A DNA stretch of 64,000 nucleotides from Acanthopleura granulata (Eukaryota; Mollusca; Polyplacophora; Chitonida; Chitonidae): the NCBI GenBank assembly GCA_016165875.1, contig JABBOT010000082.1, positions 3,426,430 to 3,490,429 of the forward strand, read 5' to 3'. A model generated the notes under the pieces. The model was not told the DNA's origin and searched no databases. It saw nothing but the letters and a program-made list of their open reading frames with translations. Each line of letters opens with the position of its first letter. Position 1 is the first letter of the stretch. A program made the position numbers and the translations under genes. Shown piece after piece: positions 11,066 to 23,840 of this stretch.

Positions 11066-12445
11066 CTTCCCTGTGCGAGGCAGCTCAGCTCAAACTAATG
11101 TTGTCGGAGTATAGATAAAACTTCATATAACAATCGCTACAGCCTCAGGGGCAGGCTGGAGATTGCCGACTACTACACGGATGAAAAGAAAAAAAATAAT
11201 ATGAAAAAGCTTCAAGTAGAAAAAAAGCAAAAACAGAAAAAAAAAAAGAATTAAATAAATAAAACACAACGATTCATTAGCATAGCACGACGTCTATTTG
11301 TTTTTTGATTCGATTTTTTGACCCAAGAACAATGAAAATGTTAATAATGGGTGTATCGTGTGGCTATTGTAGTGTGAGAGATAGGGGCCGTATATTTTAA
11401 CCCGATGTCTGCTGTGTAAAGTCTGACATCCATACGGATGGCTGAGCACGGATCATGGTTGTGTGTGTGTGTATATACATCTGTTTGTGTGTAGAAGCAG
11501 AGAAAGAGTTTACCCATTGCATTTGAATGTGCCCTTAGGACGTATATGTTAAACAGAAGAGGTGAGATCTTTTAACCGCATTTTTGAAACAATACCCTTT
11601 AAAGCGTCTTCAATACAGTCAACCATTAAACCTGATACAAACAAAGAAGTGGTGTTAATGCTCACTAGAAATCCTGCTAAATACGAAAATTCACACGAAG
11701 GTGTTGCCGCTGGTATTTAAGTCCTCTAGGCTAATTTAGACTTTGGACAAGAAGTAAAGACAGGAATAAATTTAAATGAGAAAACATTTGAAAAGAAGAA
11801 AAAAAAACCAAATATAATCTTAACGCATGTGTGCTCAAAACAAATCGCCATTAACTGAACATTTGTTATGTAACATTCCTGTTACAACGTCTTTTTCATT
11901 TGGTTGGATTACCAAGAACTATGACCAGGAAAAATTAAGGAAGCTAATCTTAAAAATGTACACTTCCAAAAGTCAAATTGTAAACATACTTTGTTGTCAT
12001 TAACAGACTGAGCACCTCAACTGGTACCCGGTGGTATAAATAAGGTTCAGATAATAATACGTGAATAAGAAATATTCACGTATTGCAAAGATTCATAACA
12101 TTTCAGAAAGGCTTGGTGGGGCTTTGTGGTGGGAGGATGGGAGAGGTCGGCGGGTTGGGGTGGGGGGGTTATTGCATGGTTGGTCGTTAAGATGTTTGTT
12201 ATATTGAATACGTGAACACACACGGCCCCAGGGCCTCCAAGCTGTCTTAGACTGAAGTCAAACTTTGTCGTGGCTTGTAAGTATTATGTCTCCACTTATT
12301 GTAGATCTTAAACGCTAATCTATATTTTTGTTATGAAGGTCTAAGACAACACATGTTATTGAAAAAACAACTCTTCAGGCGCGTCGAGATTTCAGTGCAG
12401 TAAACTGTCAAGAAATTAAGAGTATAAGTCAAATCTAAGACAGTG

Positions 12446-12458
12446 NNNNNNNNNNNNN
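12446..12458. other. Assembly gap (13 N)
   Basis: A run of N immediately follows the last base that matches copy 2 of the duplication. The real gap size is unknown. Confidence 1.
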
Positions 12459-12723
12459 TAAGACAGGCAATATTCTAGCTACACGGATAAAGCTTTGGCC
12501 TTTCTGTGGGATATGGAAACAAATTTGAGTTTCTAATGCCATCTTATTAAAAATATAGCATCTTACAGATGTCTCTGCCGGTGCAGTTATCTTTCAGGGA
12601 TCAGTTAGGGATGACAGTGACTGCTGTGATTGCTCTGCCATACGAGCTGTAAAACACAAATGACTACAGCTAACATTTCAAAGCAAGTAGCCCTATATGG
12701 AAAGGGAAACTTAAAACTGCTGA

Positions 12724-12945
12724 GTGGCCTCCTACCAATGCGGTCGCTGTGAGTTCAAGTCCACTCATGCTGGCTTCCTCTCCGGCCGTACGTAGGAATG
12801 TCTGCCAGCAACTTGCGGTTGGTCGTTGTGGGTTTGCCCCGGGACTCTGCCCCGTTTCCTACCACCGTGCAGCCGTCGTATAAGTGAAATATTCTTGAGT
12901 ACGGCTTAAAACACCAATCAAATAAATAAATATATGAATAAAACT
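12724..12945 (+). repeat. SINE family A, 5'-truncated
   Basis: Starts at GTGGCCTCCTACCAATGCGG, keeps the B box (GAGTTCAAGTCC), body and CAAATAAATA tail; the A-box half of the head is missing. Confidence 0.85.
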
Positions 12946-14426
12946 ACTGATGTCTATTTATATAAAATGAAGAAACAAATGCGGCAAAAACACAGATTCA
13001 AACAGTCACATAACTAGGTTAACGAGCATGGGTTGACTATGTTTTAAACAGTCACACAACTGTATTAACGGGTGTGGGTTAGCTGTGTTTTAAACAGTCA
13101 CACAACTGTATTAACGGGTGTGGGTTAGCTGTGTTTTAAACAGTGACATAACTGTAATAACGGATGTGTGATTTGAGCAGTCACATAACCTGAGTCAACC
13201 GTCGTAGGTTGCTGGTTGCGATGTTTTAACTAACCCACTAACGCGCTAATAATAATGGGCAAGCTGTATGTCCATTCATATCTTCGAACTCCTAAACTCT
13301 GATTAAGCTGCCTCAGGTTGTGCCCTAAATGCATTTACCTTTCGTGTACAAAGTACCCGTTTTCTTCTTCAACGTTTCGGTACAGTGAGCATGCCAAAAA
13401 TGCGTTTAAAAATGTGAATAATAAATAAACTACGTCCGACTCGTGCATAATAATGCATCTTTCGATCTAGATTCCATGACATTTGGCTGACAAGAAACAA
13501 TGTTTGTGTACCAAGTATAAGAACTGTGTCGTTAATACTTCAGGCGTAAAAACACCAGTAAAGAGCCAATTTAACAGGTCAGTTAACTCTTCAATATGAC
13601 CTAGTCTGACGTCGAGCACAAAAACCTTTCTTAGCCTTTTGTAAATCTTTGCAAGTTGTGTTTATGTACCAAGATCCATGTGCCTCTTACTTACGGCGTA
13701 AATAAACACCAACTTTATTTCAAAAGAAAATACTGACTGGTCTCTTTTGAACTGTAAAGTGTAAACTGTGCACTGCGGGCCAACTTCGTCTATGGCATGT
13801 CGCAACGGAGATAAATAAGTCGGGGTGCTCGTAAATAACGAATTTATCTGTCCACAAGTATATGGTTGCAAACACAGGAAGTTCAACATGTGTCAGAACT
13901 GATGGTCTCATAATGAATTCGATGCAGAAAAGAAATGTGGTTTGTTATTTGTATTTTTTTTTGTATTTTCTATTTGTTTAATTCGAGATCATAAAGCCGC
14001 ATATAATTCATACAAGGTGGTCCGATAACACAGACAAAACAAAAGGAAATACACCGGACCAGTTATATTCTTGTACATCAAGTGACAATACAATACTATA
14101 TTTACTAATAAATAAAAGATTTTGTGAAAATATATTTTAAATAAATGTTTTAGTAAAAGCATGAGATTAAATTTGGTAAAAACCGAGTAAACATATTTAC
14201 CGAAAAAGTCGAAAAGAAACTCAATTACCATTATGTACAAAAATATTTAAAACACACACACGCACGCATAGACGCACACACACAATGATGTCATGTGGCG
14301 TGATTGTCCCACGGAAGGATTGGAACAGATTCGGGAGGTCATCTGAAAAGAGTGTGCAAACCGTGGTTACTCTTGTGCTAAGTACAGTATCCAGATATTT
14401 GTGCTGCCGCATAGCGGGATTGTAAA
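12946..14426. other. Unique spacer between duplicates; no gene recognised
   Basis: Apart from the minisatellite and a CA-rich tract at about 14250-14285 I see no coding exon. In particular there is no GDSGG-type exon that could complete the locus-2 protease. Confidence 0.5.
13001..13215. repeat. 46-bp minisatellite, ~4-5 units
   Basis: Units start at 13001, 13047, 13093 and 13139 with exact 46-bp spacing. A shortened fifth unit starts near 13176. The core is AACAGTCACACAACTGTATT followed by AACGGGTGTGGGTTAGCTG. Units 2 and 3 are nearly identical. It lies in the unique spacer between the two large duplicates. Confidence 0.9.
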
Positions 14427-15101
14427 TAATGCAGCGATGGAAATACATGCGGTATAGTTTTAGAAGATCATTTGCCATTTGAGGAACAAAACTGGAGTAG
14501 CGACGACAGTGTGATAGTTGGCAAATGGTCACACGTTATCGGTGGAACCCACCCATTTGTCAGTCACATCAATTAGGGCTCAACTCCAACTTATAAAGCA
14601 AATACTTAGCCCGGTTTCCTCGTATGGTAATTAGGAGACACTATCTCGTAATTACGAGATCTATTCGTATAAGTCTACCATAATGCTGACAATCGCCGTA
14701 GGAGTGAAATATTCTAGAGTATGGCGCACAACAAAAATCAAATAAACAAGAAACTATATAGAAGCAACACATCACTCACCCCCATTCCAAGCACTACGAG
14801 TCAAACACAAATAGCCACAACGATGCAATAAAGAAAAATACATGCAGCAAATTTCTAGACGATCACGGAGGGAACAAAACCAGAGCAGCGATGACAGGGT
14901 CATATTCCAACCGTTTATCCAAATGCTTAAACAGCAGTACCTCACACAGCCCTCAGCACCACGGCTCAAAAAGAGCAATAATACGATTATAAAAAAAAAT
15001 AAAAAATAAAATAGCAAATGTTTAGACGTCAATTATCACTAATCAAATAAATCAAAATATAAATAAAATGTTAGCAATAACTATAAAACAATTGTACTTA
15101 C

Positions 15102-18100
15102 CTATAGCTAGAGTACGACCCATCAGGATTCTGTGAACTGTGAACAAATGAAATGTGGCTCTTAAGTTATTTATTATATATTATTTAAAACACTTAATTA
15201 ATGAACAGAAGTTCACCAGTTTCCTTACCACATAATGCTGGCTGCCGTCGTGTAAGTGAAATATATATAAGTAGGGCGTAAAACGGCATTCAAGTAAATA
15301 AATAATTAACAGAATCATATAATTGCATGCTCTTGAGGTGGGGGGGGGGGGCGTAGTTTACTATAATATCCTCTAGGATATTGGTGACAGGCATTTGCCT
15401 TGCACATGTGGTCTACTGAGTTATAAGCAGGTTGAAGGTATGACAGCTAATTGTAACAGCAATGAAGATTTTGCGCGAAGCGGCGTAGAGGTATGTGCCA
15501 TCTGGTGATTATTCCTAAAGCTAATATGGGTCGACACGCCACCCTGTATTTATTTCTTGCACAGTGTACTGTTTACTTTTTTCACTGTGTTGGTTCAAAA
15601 GTTGAAGTTGTTGTTCACATGGGCGGACTTTATTAAAAAGTGTCTAGGGTAAAGAAAATTATGACGTTATTTTACCTGTGGCTGAAATATGGATTGATTG
15701 ATTGGTTGATTGATTGATTCTCTGATTGGTTGACTGATGCATCACCGCTAGACTGCTTGATTGACTGACTAACTGACTGACAGATTTACTGATTGATTGA
15801 TTGATTGATTCATTCATTCATTGCCTAACTGAGTGTTTGATTGATTACGGGTTTTAGAAATAAATTGATTGATTAATTAATTGCGTTGTTCATTAGTTGA
15901 ATAAATGAATGAGTGGTAATATTCCAACCTTCTGTTGTAGACACAGTGACTGGCTGTCAGTGCCCATCCCTTGTCAATCAGCACAGCCCCGCACGTATGC
16001 GACCATACGTCCTTTACTCTCCTCTGAAATGACAGTTGCCATGGGAACGTCAAGTCAGCGGCTGTATTCCCGCCTATGATAAAAGACGACACTTCGAGCA
16101 TCTCTGTATACCCTAAAAATAAACAGTTTACTTGCAATGTTGACGTTATTATAAAGCCATACTTAGGTGTAAAACCATTCACAGTTGGGCAATTTACTGA
16201 TGAACTTTTCCCTCACGTGACACACAGAAATTCAGGAAACAAATGGTATTCAAAGAATTTTAGATTGTTTATTCGACGAATTTTTCTTATCAATGCCCCA
16301 CAAATATTACGAGAAGCTGGAATATACAAATTCCCTGTTTGATCAATGCATTTACATTGACTCTGACGGGGTACACAAAAGGGTCCAAATATCATCGTTT
16401 CTTGTCGTGACGTTGCAGTGCTTGTGTACTACATAATTGCTTTGTGAGCATGCATACATCAAAAAGGTGACTTATTATAGGAAAGAACACAAGGGTAAAC
16501 AGCTTTGGACCACTTTTCTAAAGGCGGGAGGGGGAGAGGGTTACTAGTTTTCTCATTCCCGCGTTTCCCATCTCAAGCTTCTTTGCCTCTTTGTACGAAA
16601 ACACTCTAACTATGTGTTCCTTGAGATCTACATTGTGCTTATAAAGCTAGGTGTAGCTTGCGAGATTATTCATGGAGAATTTTTGGTTTCCAGAGAACTG
16701 GAAATAGTAGATATACTGGGACAAACAACTGTACAAGTGACTTTTATGTGTCTGTCTGTCTGTCGATCGGCTGGTCGGTCAGTTGGTCGGTTCGTGTGTG
16801 AGATTTTTGGCATGTCTGTTAACATGGACAATAAAGTTAACAAGAAACATAAGCGGGAGACCCCATAGACGTTTCATCGAATGTCGCAGTTATTGTGAAT
16901 TTGTTTTTATTTTCACATCAGTTACTTTTTACATATATATAAGGCTAGCTTTCCAAACGAAGCCTATTGTCAGTTTAGCCTGAATGCAGTGCATACATGT
17001 AATTGTTGGTTTGCGTGTCATTGTAAAATAGCTGTAATGTAGCGGACGAGCTAGCCTGTAGGAAACTTGCTAAAAGTGGCTGTCAAACATTGCAAAATAA
17101 AACGCATACTACAGAACATGCTTGTTAACCGTGAAGGCCCAGAGAAAAACCTTGATCTACGGTGATGAAATATCACTCAAATGTATATCACGCCGTGTTC
17201 ATTATGGGGCCGAGCGCACTTTCGTGTCAATTTAACTTTTCCTTTCAAACATGAGGCCAAGTGTATCAGAATTTATCCGCTGAAGTTTTATATTATATTA
17301 TCAAGACTATATTAATGTGCAAGTATCTCTTTTCGTAGTAACTCCTAAACTACATGTATCAAACGCAAAAACCTTCATTCTTTGTGGACGACGTCTGTTC
17401 GTTACGCCCCAAGGGAACAAAATTATAACCAAAGTTATGTTAGAAGAAGTGTCCAAGTGTACATACTTAAACGAGCGTAGGCATTTTTTTCACAACGTGC
17501 CTGGTAACTCTGTAAATGGCCTTTGGATCCAGAATTTTTACGAGGCCGTGAGGCTATTTTAGAGAAACCGGAAACACGATGTCGCGTCCTCTGTATCCGA
17601 CGTCTCCAGCATTATGGGGGCGAGACGCTCCTTTGTGTGCGAAGTGCGGTCTCCTTTATTATTACACTAGCGCCACGCATTGTTGCCTCCAGGTTGAGAC
17701 TTGGAGGAATAACCCCAGACGTATTCCACTACAACTTTCTCGTTGAAATTGGCTGAAAACTATATCAAAATTGTCTCGTAATCAGAAGGAAAACTGCCGA
17801 TTTAACGCTACTTCTTCATGGTAATATGGTGAACTAGGAACGGGTGACGTAACAGCGGAAACAGATGCCTTTTTGGATGGTAGAAATATCTCGTTCTTGA
17901 TTGGGTAAAATTGAGAGCATGACCGCCTGTTCGATTTTCCTTATGTAGATGTTTTCCTTACATTGAACTGCGATACCCCGGTTATCAACGCCACAAAAAA
18001 AAAGGCGACGTTTTTTGAACTTTGAATGGAATTCGTGATCAACACATATGTACAGCTGGTTCAATGTTGTTGTTTTTTTTTTTAAGTGACTAAACACATA

Positions 18101-20925
18101 CAACAGGAAAATAATAAATTAGGAGATAAAAATGAATATAAAACATAAATACCGTATATAAAAGATATAAGAACTGAGGCGATTTATATCTATAAGAGCG
18201 CCGGCTTATGATGCAATACAACATAGAATCTGTTGTATGTAAGCCTCGTTCCCTGTTGTAATCGGCTTTCAAGAAGAAACATCGCATTTTAGTTCGCGGT
18301 ACCGCTGTGAAGCAATCAAGATTCGAAAGTTGTGTGCTGTCAGTACGACCTTAAATGTCACTCAAATAAGTGAATTTAAGAAGAAACAAAACAGGCCTAG
18401 ATTTTTTACACTTTGGGTGTTGTTAAACGCCACATCCAAGAATGTTTTCCTTATATGTGGCAGTCAACTTGAACGGTGTGGTTCACCATAGTATTTCATT
18501 TAACCTAATTCTGCTTAACCCATGGTGCTTCGCAGAGTATAGCTTACCACCAAGTAAGCATATACATGCACAAAATCCTATGGAATATAACTATAACTGT
18601 GGTAAACTGACAAGAGGCAGGATTTCTCCAAATTTGCCATTTATTACACCGTTATTACTGCTATGGTTTTCCTCTACATACTTTGGTCATTTATAGTGGG
18701 TAAAACCTCTGCATTATGGTTAAACGACAAACTGTACCAATTGTGACACCAGATATGGACACCGTCTTTCCATGTGGACTCCAACGAGCGTTAGACTGCT
18801 CAAAAGTGATGACTGCAGAGTCTACAAATTATCTGACCAAGTCTGGGATTGAACCCCAACCACTCGGTCACGCAGCGCATCATGTTAAGTACATGTTTAA
18901 ACGTGGAACGTAAATACTCACAGGACACACTATACAGGGCTTGCAGTTCATTTGCTTATGGCAACATGAATGTACTCAATTAATAATTATACAATTTATT
19001 TATTTGTTTATTTATTTGATTGGTGTCTTATGCCGTACCAACGAATATTTCACTTATACGACTGCGGCCAGCATTATCGTAGGGGGAAACGGGGCAGAAC
19101 CCGGGGAATACCCATGCCATACGCAGGTTGCTGACGGACCTTCTCACATGCGGACAGAGAGGAAGCCAGCATGAACTGGACTTGAACTCACAACGACCGC
19201 ATCGGTGAAAGACTCCTGAGTCATTGCGCTGCGATAGCGCGTTGACCGACTGATCCACGGAGACCGCTATAAATTCTATAAGCTAAGTTGTATAATGAAA
19301 TCAGGCGAGCATACAGTACTACCGAACTCTAGGCTACTTAGGATTCCTTTACCTCCGGGCCATTCTGCGGAGCATTCTTTTGTCTCGACATAACTCGAGT
19401 ATTCATGTCCTCTTTAAGCAAATCTCAGCATCTTGTATGCATTTCATGCCTTACATAAAGAAAGTTGTATTGTGTGGCTGCATTACTTTTTATGAAAATA
19501 TTTTGTAGGCTTCATGTTTTTTTCTTGATGTCTCCTCGTGTCAGTTGACAAGGGATAAACTCCATGCACATATAAGTGGATTTACTAAGACGGAACTAGG
19601 CCAGAGGTTATACACTTTAAAGAGAGCTTGTAGTCACAAGACATACAGCATAAATAGGAATTATATCCTACAAAGAAGAAAGTCAACAGTGTGTTTATTT
19701 ATTTCATTGGTGTTTTGCACTGTACTCGAGAATATTTGCCTTATACGACGACTGGCTGCATTATGGCTGGAGGAAACCGGGCAGAGGTCGGGGGAAACCC
19801 ACGACCATCCGCAGCTTTATAGGCGGACCTTTCCACGTAGGGTGGAAGAGGAAGTCAGCATGTTTATTTATTTATTTATATATTTATTTTATTTATTTAT
19901 TAGGCTATATATTGAGTTAGTTAGTTTATTTATTTGATTGGTGTTTTACACCGTACTCATGTAAGAATATTTCTCTTATAAGCGGCTGGAGTTATGGTAA
20001 CCGGGCAGAGCCTGGAGGAAACTCACAACCATCCGCAGGTTGCTGACAGACATTTCCACCTAGTTAGTTCGTTACTGAGTTAGGTCGTTAGTTAGTTGAA
20101 TGTTGCTCCGAATATAGAAGGTTACATAACTCATCCTACTCCCTCAAATTACCTGAATACTAATTGAAAAGCGGACAATCACAGCTTTTGCAAAACAATA
20201 AGTCGCGATTACAGTGTTGCAGTTTTTTCTGCCGTATCTTCAAATTTTTATAGCTACTTGTTTTCTTATTATGTGAGATACGGTTCGTCTACGCGGGTTG
20301 TATTACCGTGGTATCTTTGTACATGAAAACTTGTTACTGTACACACATATATTGAACATTTTGTTACGTATCACAGATGGTGTTGCTTTTATATTTATGG
20401 AGAGCACGTTTTCGCAGATGATATGGCACAGATAACAATGTGGCCTCGCATTCATTAAATTTCGAAAATTAGGTTTTCAAGTTGAAGTATGACATCATAA
20501 AGCACACATATTCATTTTAAGGGGGAGAAAAAGTTACAAAAAAATTGATCTGTGAAGCTTTCGGAAAGTGAGCTTTGATTGTGACGTAAGCTGCATTCTC
20601 ACAAGGACGTCATGTAGTATTATAAAACATTGTACTACAAGTAATTAGAACAATACAGATAAATTAGTAATTACTTTTCTCGTGCTATTACGGTTCTTGG
20701 CTAGCCCTGTACCTCATCGTGAAACTCTAGTCTCATATTAACTCTTAACACGGATGTTGTTCAATCTTAATGCATTCTTTACAGCATAAGTGAGATTGGC
20801 GCGAAATGTCAAATGACCTGAGTTGAATAGTTGAATTGTACTCAATAGAATCAAGGCGAACAGTACTTACTGACAAAGCTTGCTGTTGTCAGAGACAGCA
20901 CACAATAGACGTATACGGCATCCAT
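15102..20925 (-). CDS. Trypsin-like S1 serine protease, 5' exons, locus 2 (partial)
   Basis: The duplicate of locus 1 keeps the same three exons: 20925-20871 (signal peptide), 16112-15929 (IIGG, LTASHCV) and 15137-15102 (SSQNPDGSYSSY). Splice sites and phases are intact. I noticed two amino-acid changes: TATDL to TAADL in exon 2 and Thr to Ser in exon 3. The next 4 kb downstream, up to exon 1 of locus 1, contains no Asp or Ser exon that I can see. As assembled, locus 2 therefore has a promoter, signal peptide and His half but no way to make a complete protease unless it splices into the exons of locus 1. Confidence 0.75.
15929..16112 (-). CDS. Locus-2 protease exon 2 (His exon)
   Basis: 184 nt, same length and splice sites as 6257-6074. 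It encodes SSFIIGGNTAADLTFPWQL and LTASHCVYN. Confidence 0.85.
16360..16570. repeat. Foldback/MITE-like element M1, copy 2
   Basis: Duplicate of the element at 6505-6715. Here the right inverted end reads TTTGGACCACTTTT, closer to a perfect inverse of the left end than in copy 1. Confidence 0.6.
17488..18040 (+). repeat. Repeat R3, copy 2
   Basis: Duplicate of 7630-8185; homologous to 58185-58700. Confidence 0.75.
19005..19265 (-). repeat. SINE family A, full length (duplicate)
   Basis: Same insertion as 9145-9405, carried along by the large duplication. Confidence 0.85.
19693..20065 (-). repeat. Two truncated family-A SINEs (duplicate)
   Basis: Same insertions as 9833-10205. Confidence 0.75.
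20871..20925 (-). CDS. Locus-2 protease exon 1 (signal peptide)
   Basis: Identical 55-nt exon to 11065-11011, with the same donor and ATG context. Confidence 0.7.
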
Positions 20926-22309
20926 CTTCCCTGTGCGAGGCAGCACAGCTCAAACTAATGTTGTCGGAGTATAGATAAAACTTCATATAACAATCGCTAC
21001 AGCCTCAGGGGCAGGCTGGAGATTGCCGACTACTACACGGATGAAAAGAAAAAAAATAATATGAAAAAGCTTCAAGTAGAAAAAAAGCAAAAACAGAAAA
21101 AAAAAAAAAGAATTAAATAAATAAAACACAACGATTCATTAGCATAGCACGACGTCTATTTGTTTTTTGATTCGATTTTTTGACCCAAGAACAATGAAAA
21201 TGTTAATAATGGGTGTATCGTGTGGCTATTGTAGTGTGAGAGATAGGGGCCGTATATTTTAACCCGATGTCTGCTGTGTAAAGTCTGACATCCATACGGA
21301 TGGCTGAGCACGGATCATGGTTGTGTGTGTGTGTGTATATACATCTGTTTGTGTGTAGAAGCAGAGAAAGAGTTTACCCATTGCATTTGAATGTGCCCTT
21401 AGGACGTATATGTTAAACAGAAGAGGTGAGATCTTTTAACCGCATTTTTGAAACAATACCCTTTAAAGCGTCTTCAATACAGTCAACCATTAAACCTGAT
21501 ACAAACAAAGAAGTGGTGTTAATGCTCACTAGAAATCCTGCTAAATACGAAAATTCACACGAAGGTGTTGCCGCTGGTATTTAAGTCCTCTAGGCTAATT
21601 TAGACTTTGGACAAGAAGTAAAGACAGGAATAAATTTAAATGAGAAAACATTTGAAAAGAAGAAAAAAAAACCAAATATAATCTTAACGCATGTGTGCTC
21701 AAAACAAATCGCCATTAACTGAACATTTGTTATGTAACATTCCTGTTACAACGTCTTTTTCATTTGGTTGGATTACCAAGAACTATGACCAGGAAAAATT
21801 AAGGAAGCTAATCTTAAAAATGTACACTTCCAAAAGTCAAATTGTAAACATACTTTGTTGTCATTAACAGACTGAGCACCTCAACTGGTACCCGGTGGTA
21901 TAAATAAGGTTCAGATAATAATACGTGAATAAGAAATATTCACGTATTGCAAAGATTCATAACATTTCAGAAAGGCTTGGTGGGGCTTTGTGGTGGGAGG
22001 ATGGGAGAGGTCGGCGGGTTGGGGTGGGGGGGTTATTGCATGGTTGGTCGTTAAGATGTTTGTTATATTGAATACGTGAACACACACGGCCCCAGGACCT
22101 CCAAGCTGTCTTAGACTGAAGTCAAACTTTGTCGTGGCTTGTAAGTATTATGTCTCCACTTATTGTAGATCTTAAACGCTAATCTATATTTTTGTTATGA
22201 AGGTCTAAGACAACACATGTTATTGAAAAAACAACTCTTCAGGCGCGTCGAGATTTCAGTGCAGTAAACTGTCAAGAAATTAAGAGTATAAGTCAAATCT
22301 AAGACAGTG

Positions 22310-23599
22310 CTGTGACCCTGGGGACCAGGGGCTACTGCATGGTGCGACAGGGAAGTTTCAGCTAGATTTCCGCACCTCCATCGTTTTCAGGACGCTTTTT
22401 GCAGCCTTACATAAAATTCCTTGATAACCACTGGCTTTCCATGCACCCATATGACGCACGATATGCTAGCTCTTCAATATGCCCATGAAACCTCATACCA
22501 TTTCGCGTTACATGGCGGCCAACGGACTCCCCTGTACGGAAACAGACTAAAAGTTCAGGATATACAACAGCAATGTGCATGTTGCGCCACTAAATTGATT
22601 CTTTCTACATCTTGAATTGCGCTGAGACGTCTTCCTGTTTCGTGTGAAAAGATCGCAAGTGAAAAAAAAATAATTTTGTTGGAAAAATTAGTCATAGTAC
22701 ATTGTTGTCATGGTAGATGGAGAACGTTTAAAAGTTCTGCTCCTTAAACTTTCCGCTAAATGTCATGCCGGTAACGCAATACAGACGAGATCCTGTGAGA
22801 CTTACTCTGTTGTAAGAAAAGTGTTGTAAGCATCATTAGAAAGATCGCTAAAACCTCAATCTAAACATGAGTACTGGGATTTGTTTTTCTATTCTATAAC
22901 TACACATATAGATATAAATTTAAATTTGGGGGTACTCTAAAGGAGGCTTTATTCATTATAAAGAAAGTGGGGCTTGACGGTACAAACTGGTGGATATCCC
23001 ATGTACATGACGTACGGCGGATTATATTCGAAGGAGGTAATTTGCCTTCTGGCTATATGGCATGATTATAAATTGTCACACTTAAAGGATTCCAGTGTCA
23101 CTCACAAAACTGACCAAGTGAAATATTTTTAACCCTGTAAATAAATGTAACCATTGATATAAAGATATTTAATACAGCAGAATATGTGTCTTTGTTTGTT
23201 TGTTCACTCTGGGTTTAATGCAAATTTGCACATGTATATCTGCTCATGGCATATTCCTACTTCATACAGCGTCTTATATACATAAAGAAAATTATTTGTT
23301 TAGTTTCTGTACATATACACAGTGACAGTGTCGCTACTTCCGCAATTCCATACCCTAAAGTGGTTATATACGCTAGTAAGGTATCTCTCACAAGCGTGTG
23401 CTTAAATATTCTCAAACTCGAGCTCATGGACTCTTCTTGAATGGAGGATAAGACCGTTATACTTGTTCAAAGATATGTCGACTATAATGGCCCCATTTCC
23501 GATTTCAGACGTGGTCTGTATACTCAAAGTGACTTATGTTACCACCAAAACGCCGTATATTGTGTTATTTGCAATCCACGTAGTTTCCGTGTTGGGGGG
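22310..23599. other. No gene recognised
   Basis: Unique sequence following the duplication. The frames present are short, and none has recognisable domains or clear splice context. Confidence 0.4.
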
Positions 23600-23840
23600 C
23601 CTCCGTGTCCGAGGGGTTAACACGCTATCGTGCAACGGTAATGACACATGCAGGTGCCTATCATGAACCAATTCGATCACTGTGAGTTCAAGTCCAGCTC
23701 ATGCTGGCTCCCTCACCGGCCGTGCGTGGGAAGATCTCCCAACAACTTCCTCCCACAATAATGCTGGCCGCCATCGTATAAGTGAAATAATCTGGAGTGC
23801 GACGTAAAACCCGAATCAAATAAAAAAATAAATAAATGTT
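23600..23840 (+). repeat. SINE family A, diverged head
   Basis: B-box-like GAGTTCAAGTCCAGCTCATG, then body (ATGCTGGCCGCCATCG) and tail (CGACGTAAAAC..AATCAAATAAA). The head (23600-23670) is disturbed. Confidence 0.8.

Larger units (their letters stand above)
4580..12445. repeat. Large direct duplication, copy 1 (~7.87 kb)
   Basis: Colinear with 14427-22309 in the same orientation, with only small indels. The left edge is sharp: sequence before 4580 does not match sequence before 14427. The right edge runs directly into the N gap. By eye, differences are about 1-2% between 4.6 and 7.2 kb and fall to roughly 0.3-0.5% beyond 9 kb. The unit contains the first three exons of an S1 protease and several SINEs. 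Confidence 0.95.
14427..22309. repeat. Large direct duplication, copy 2 (~7.88 kb)
   Basis: Matches 4580-12445 base for base with scattered substitutions and small indels (for example eight extra bases near 14612 and run-length changes in poly-A and GT tracts). Downstream of 22309 the sequence is unique. The repeats in copy 1 recur here at an offset of 9.84-9.86 kb. Confidence 0.95.

Noticed and set aside
13001..13215. CRISPR-like repeat array
   Set aside because: 46-bp units are contiguous with no spacers, and the context is an animal genome: a minisatellite.
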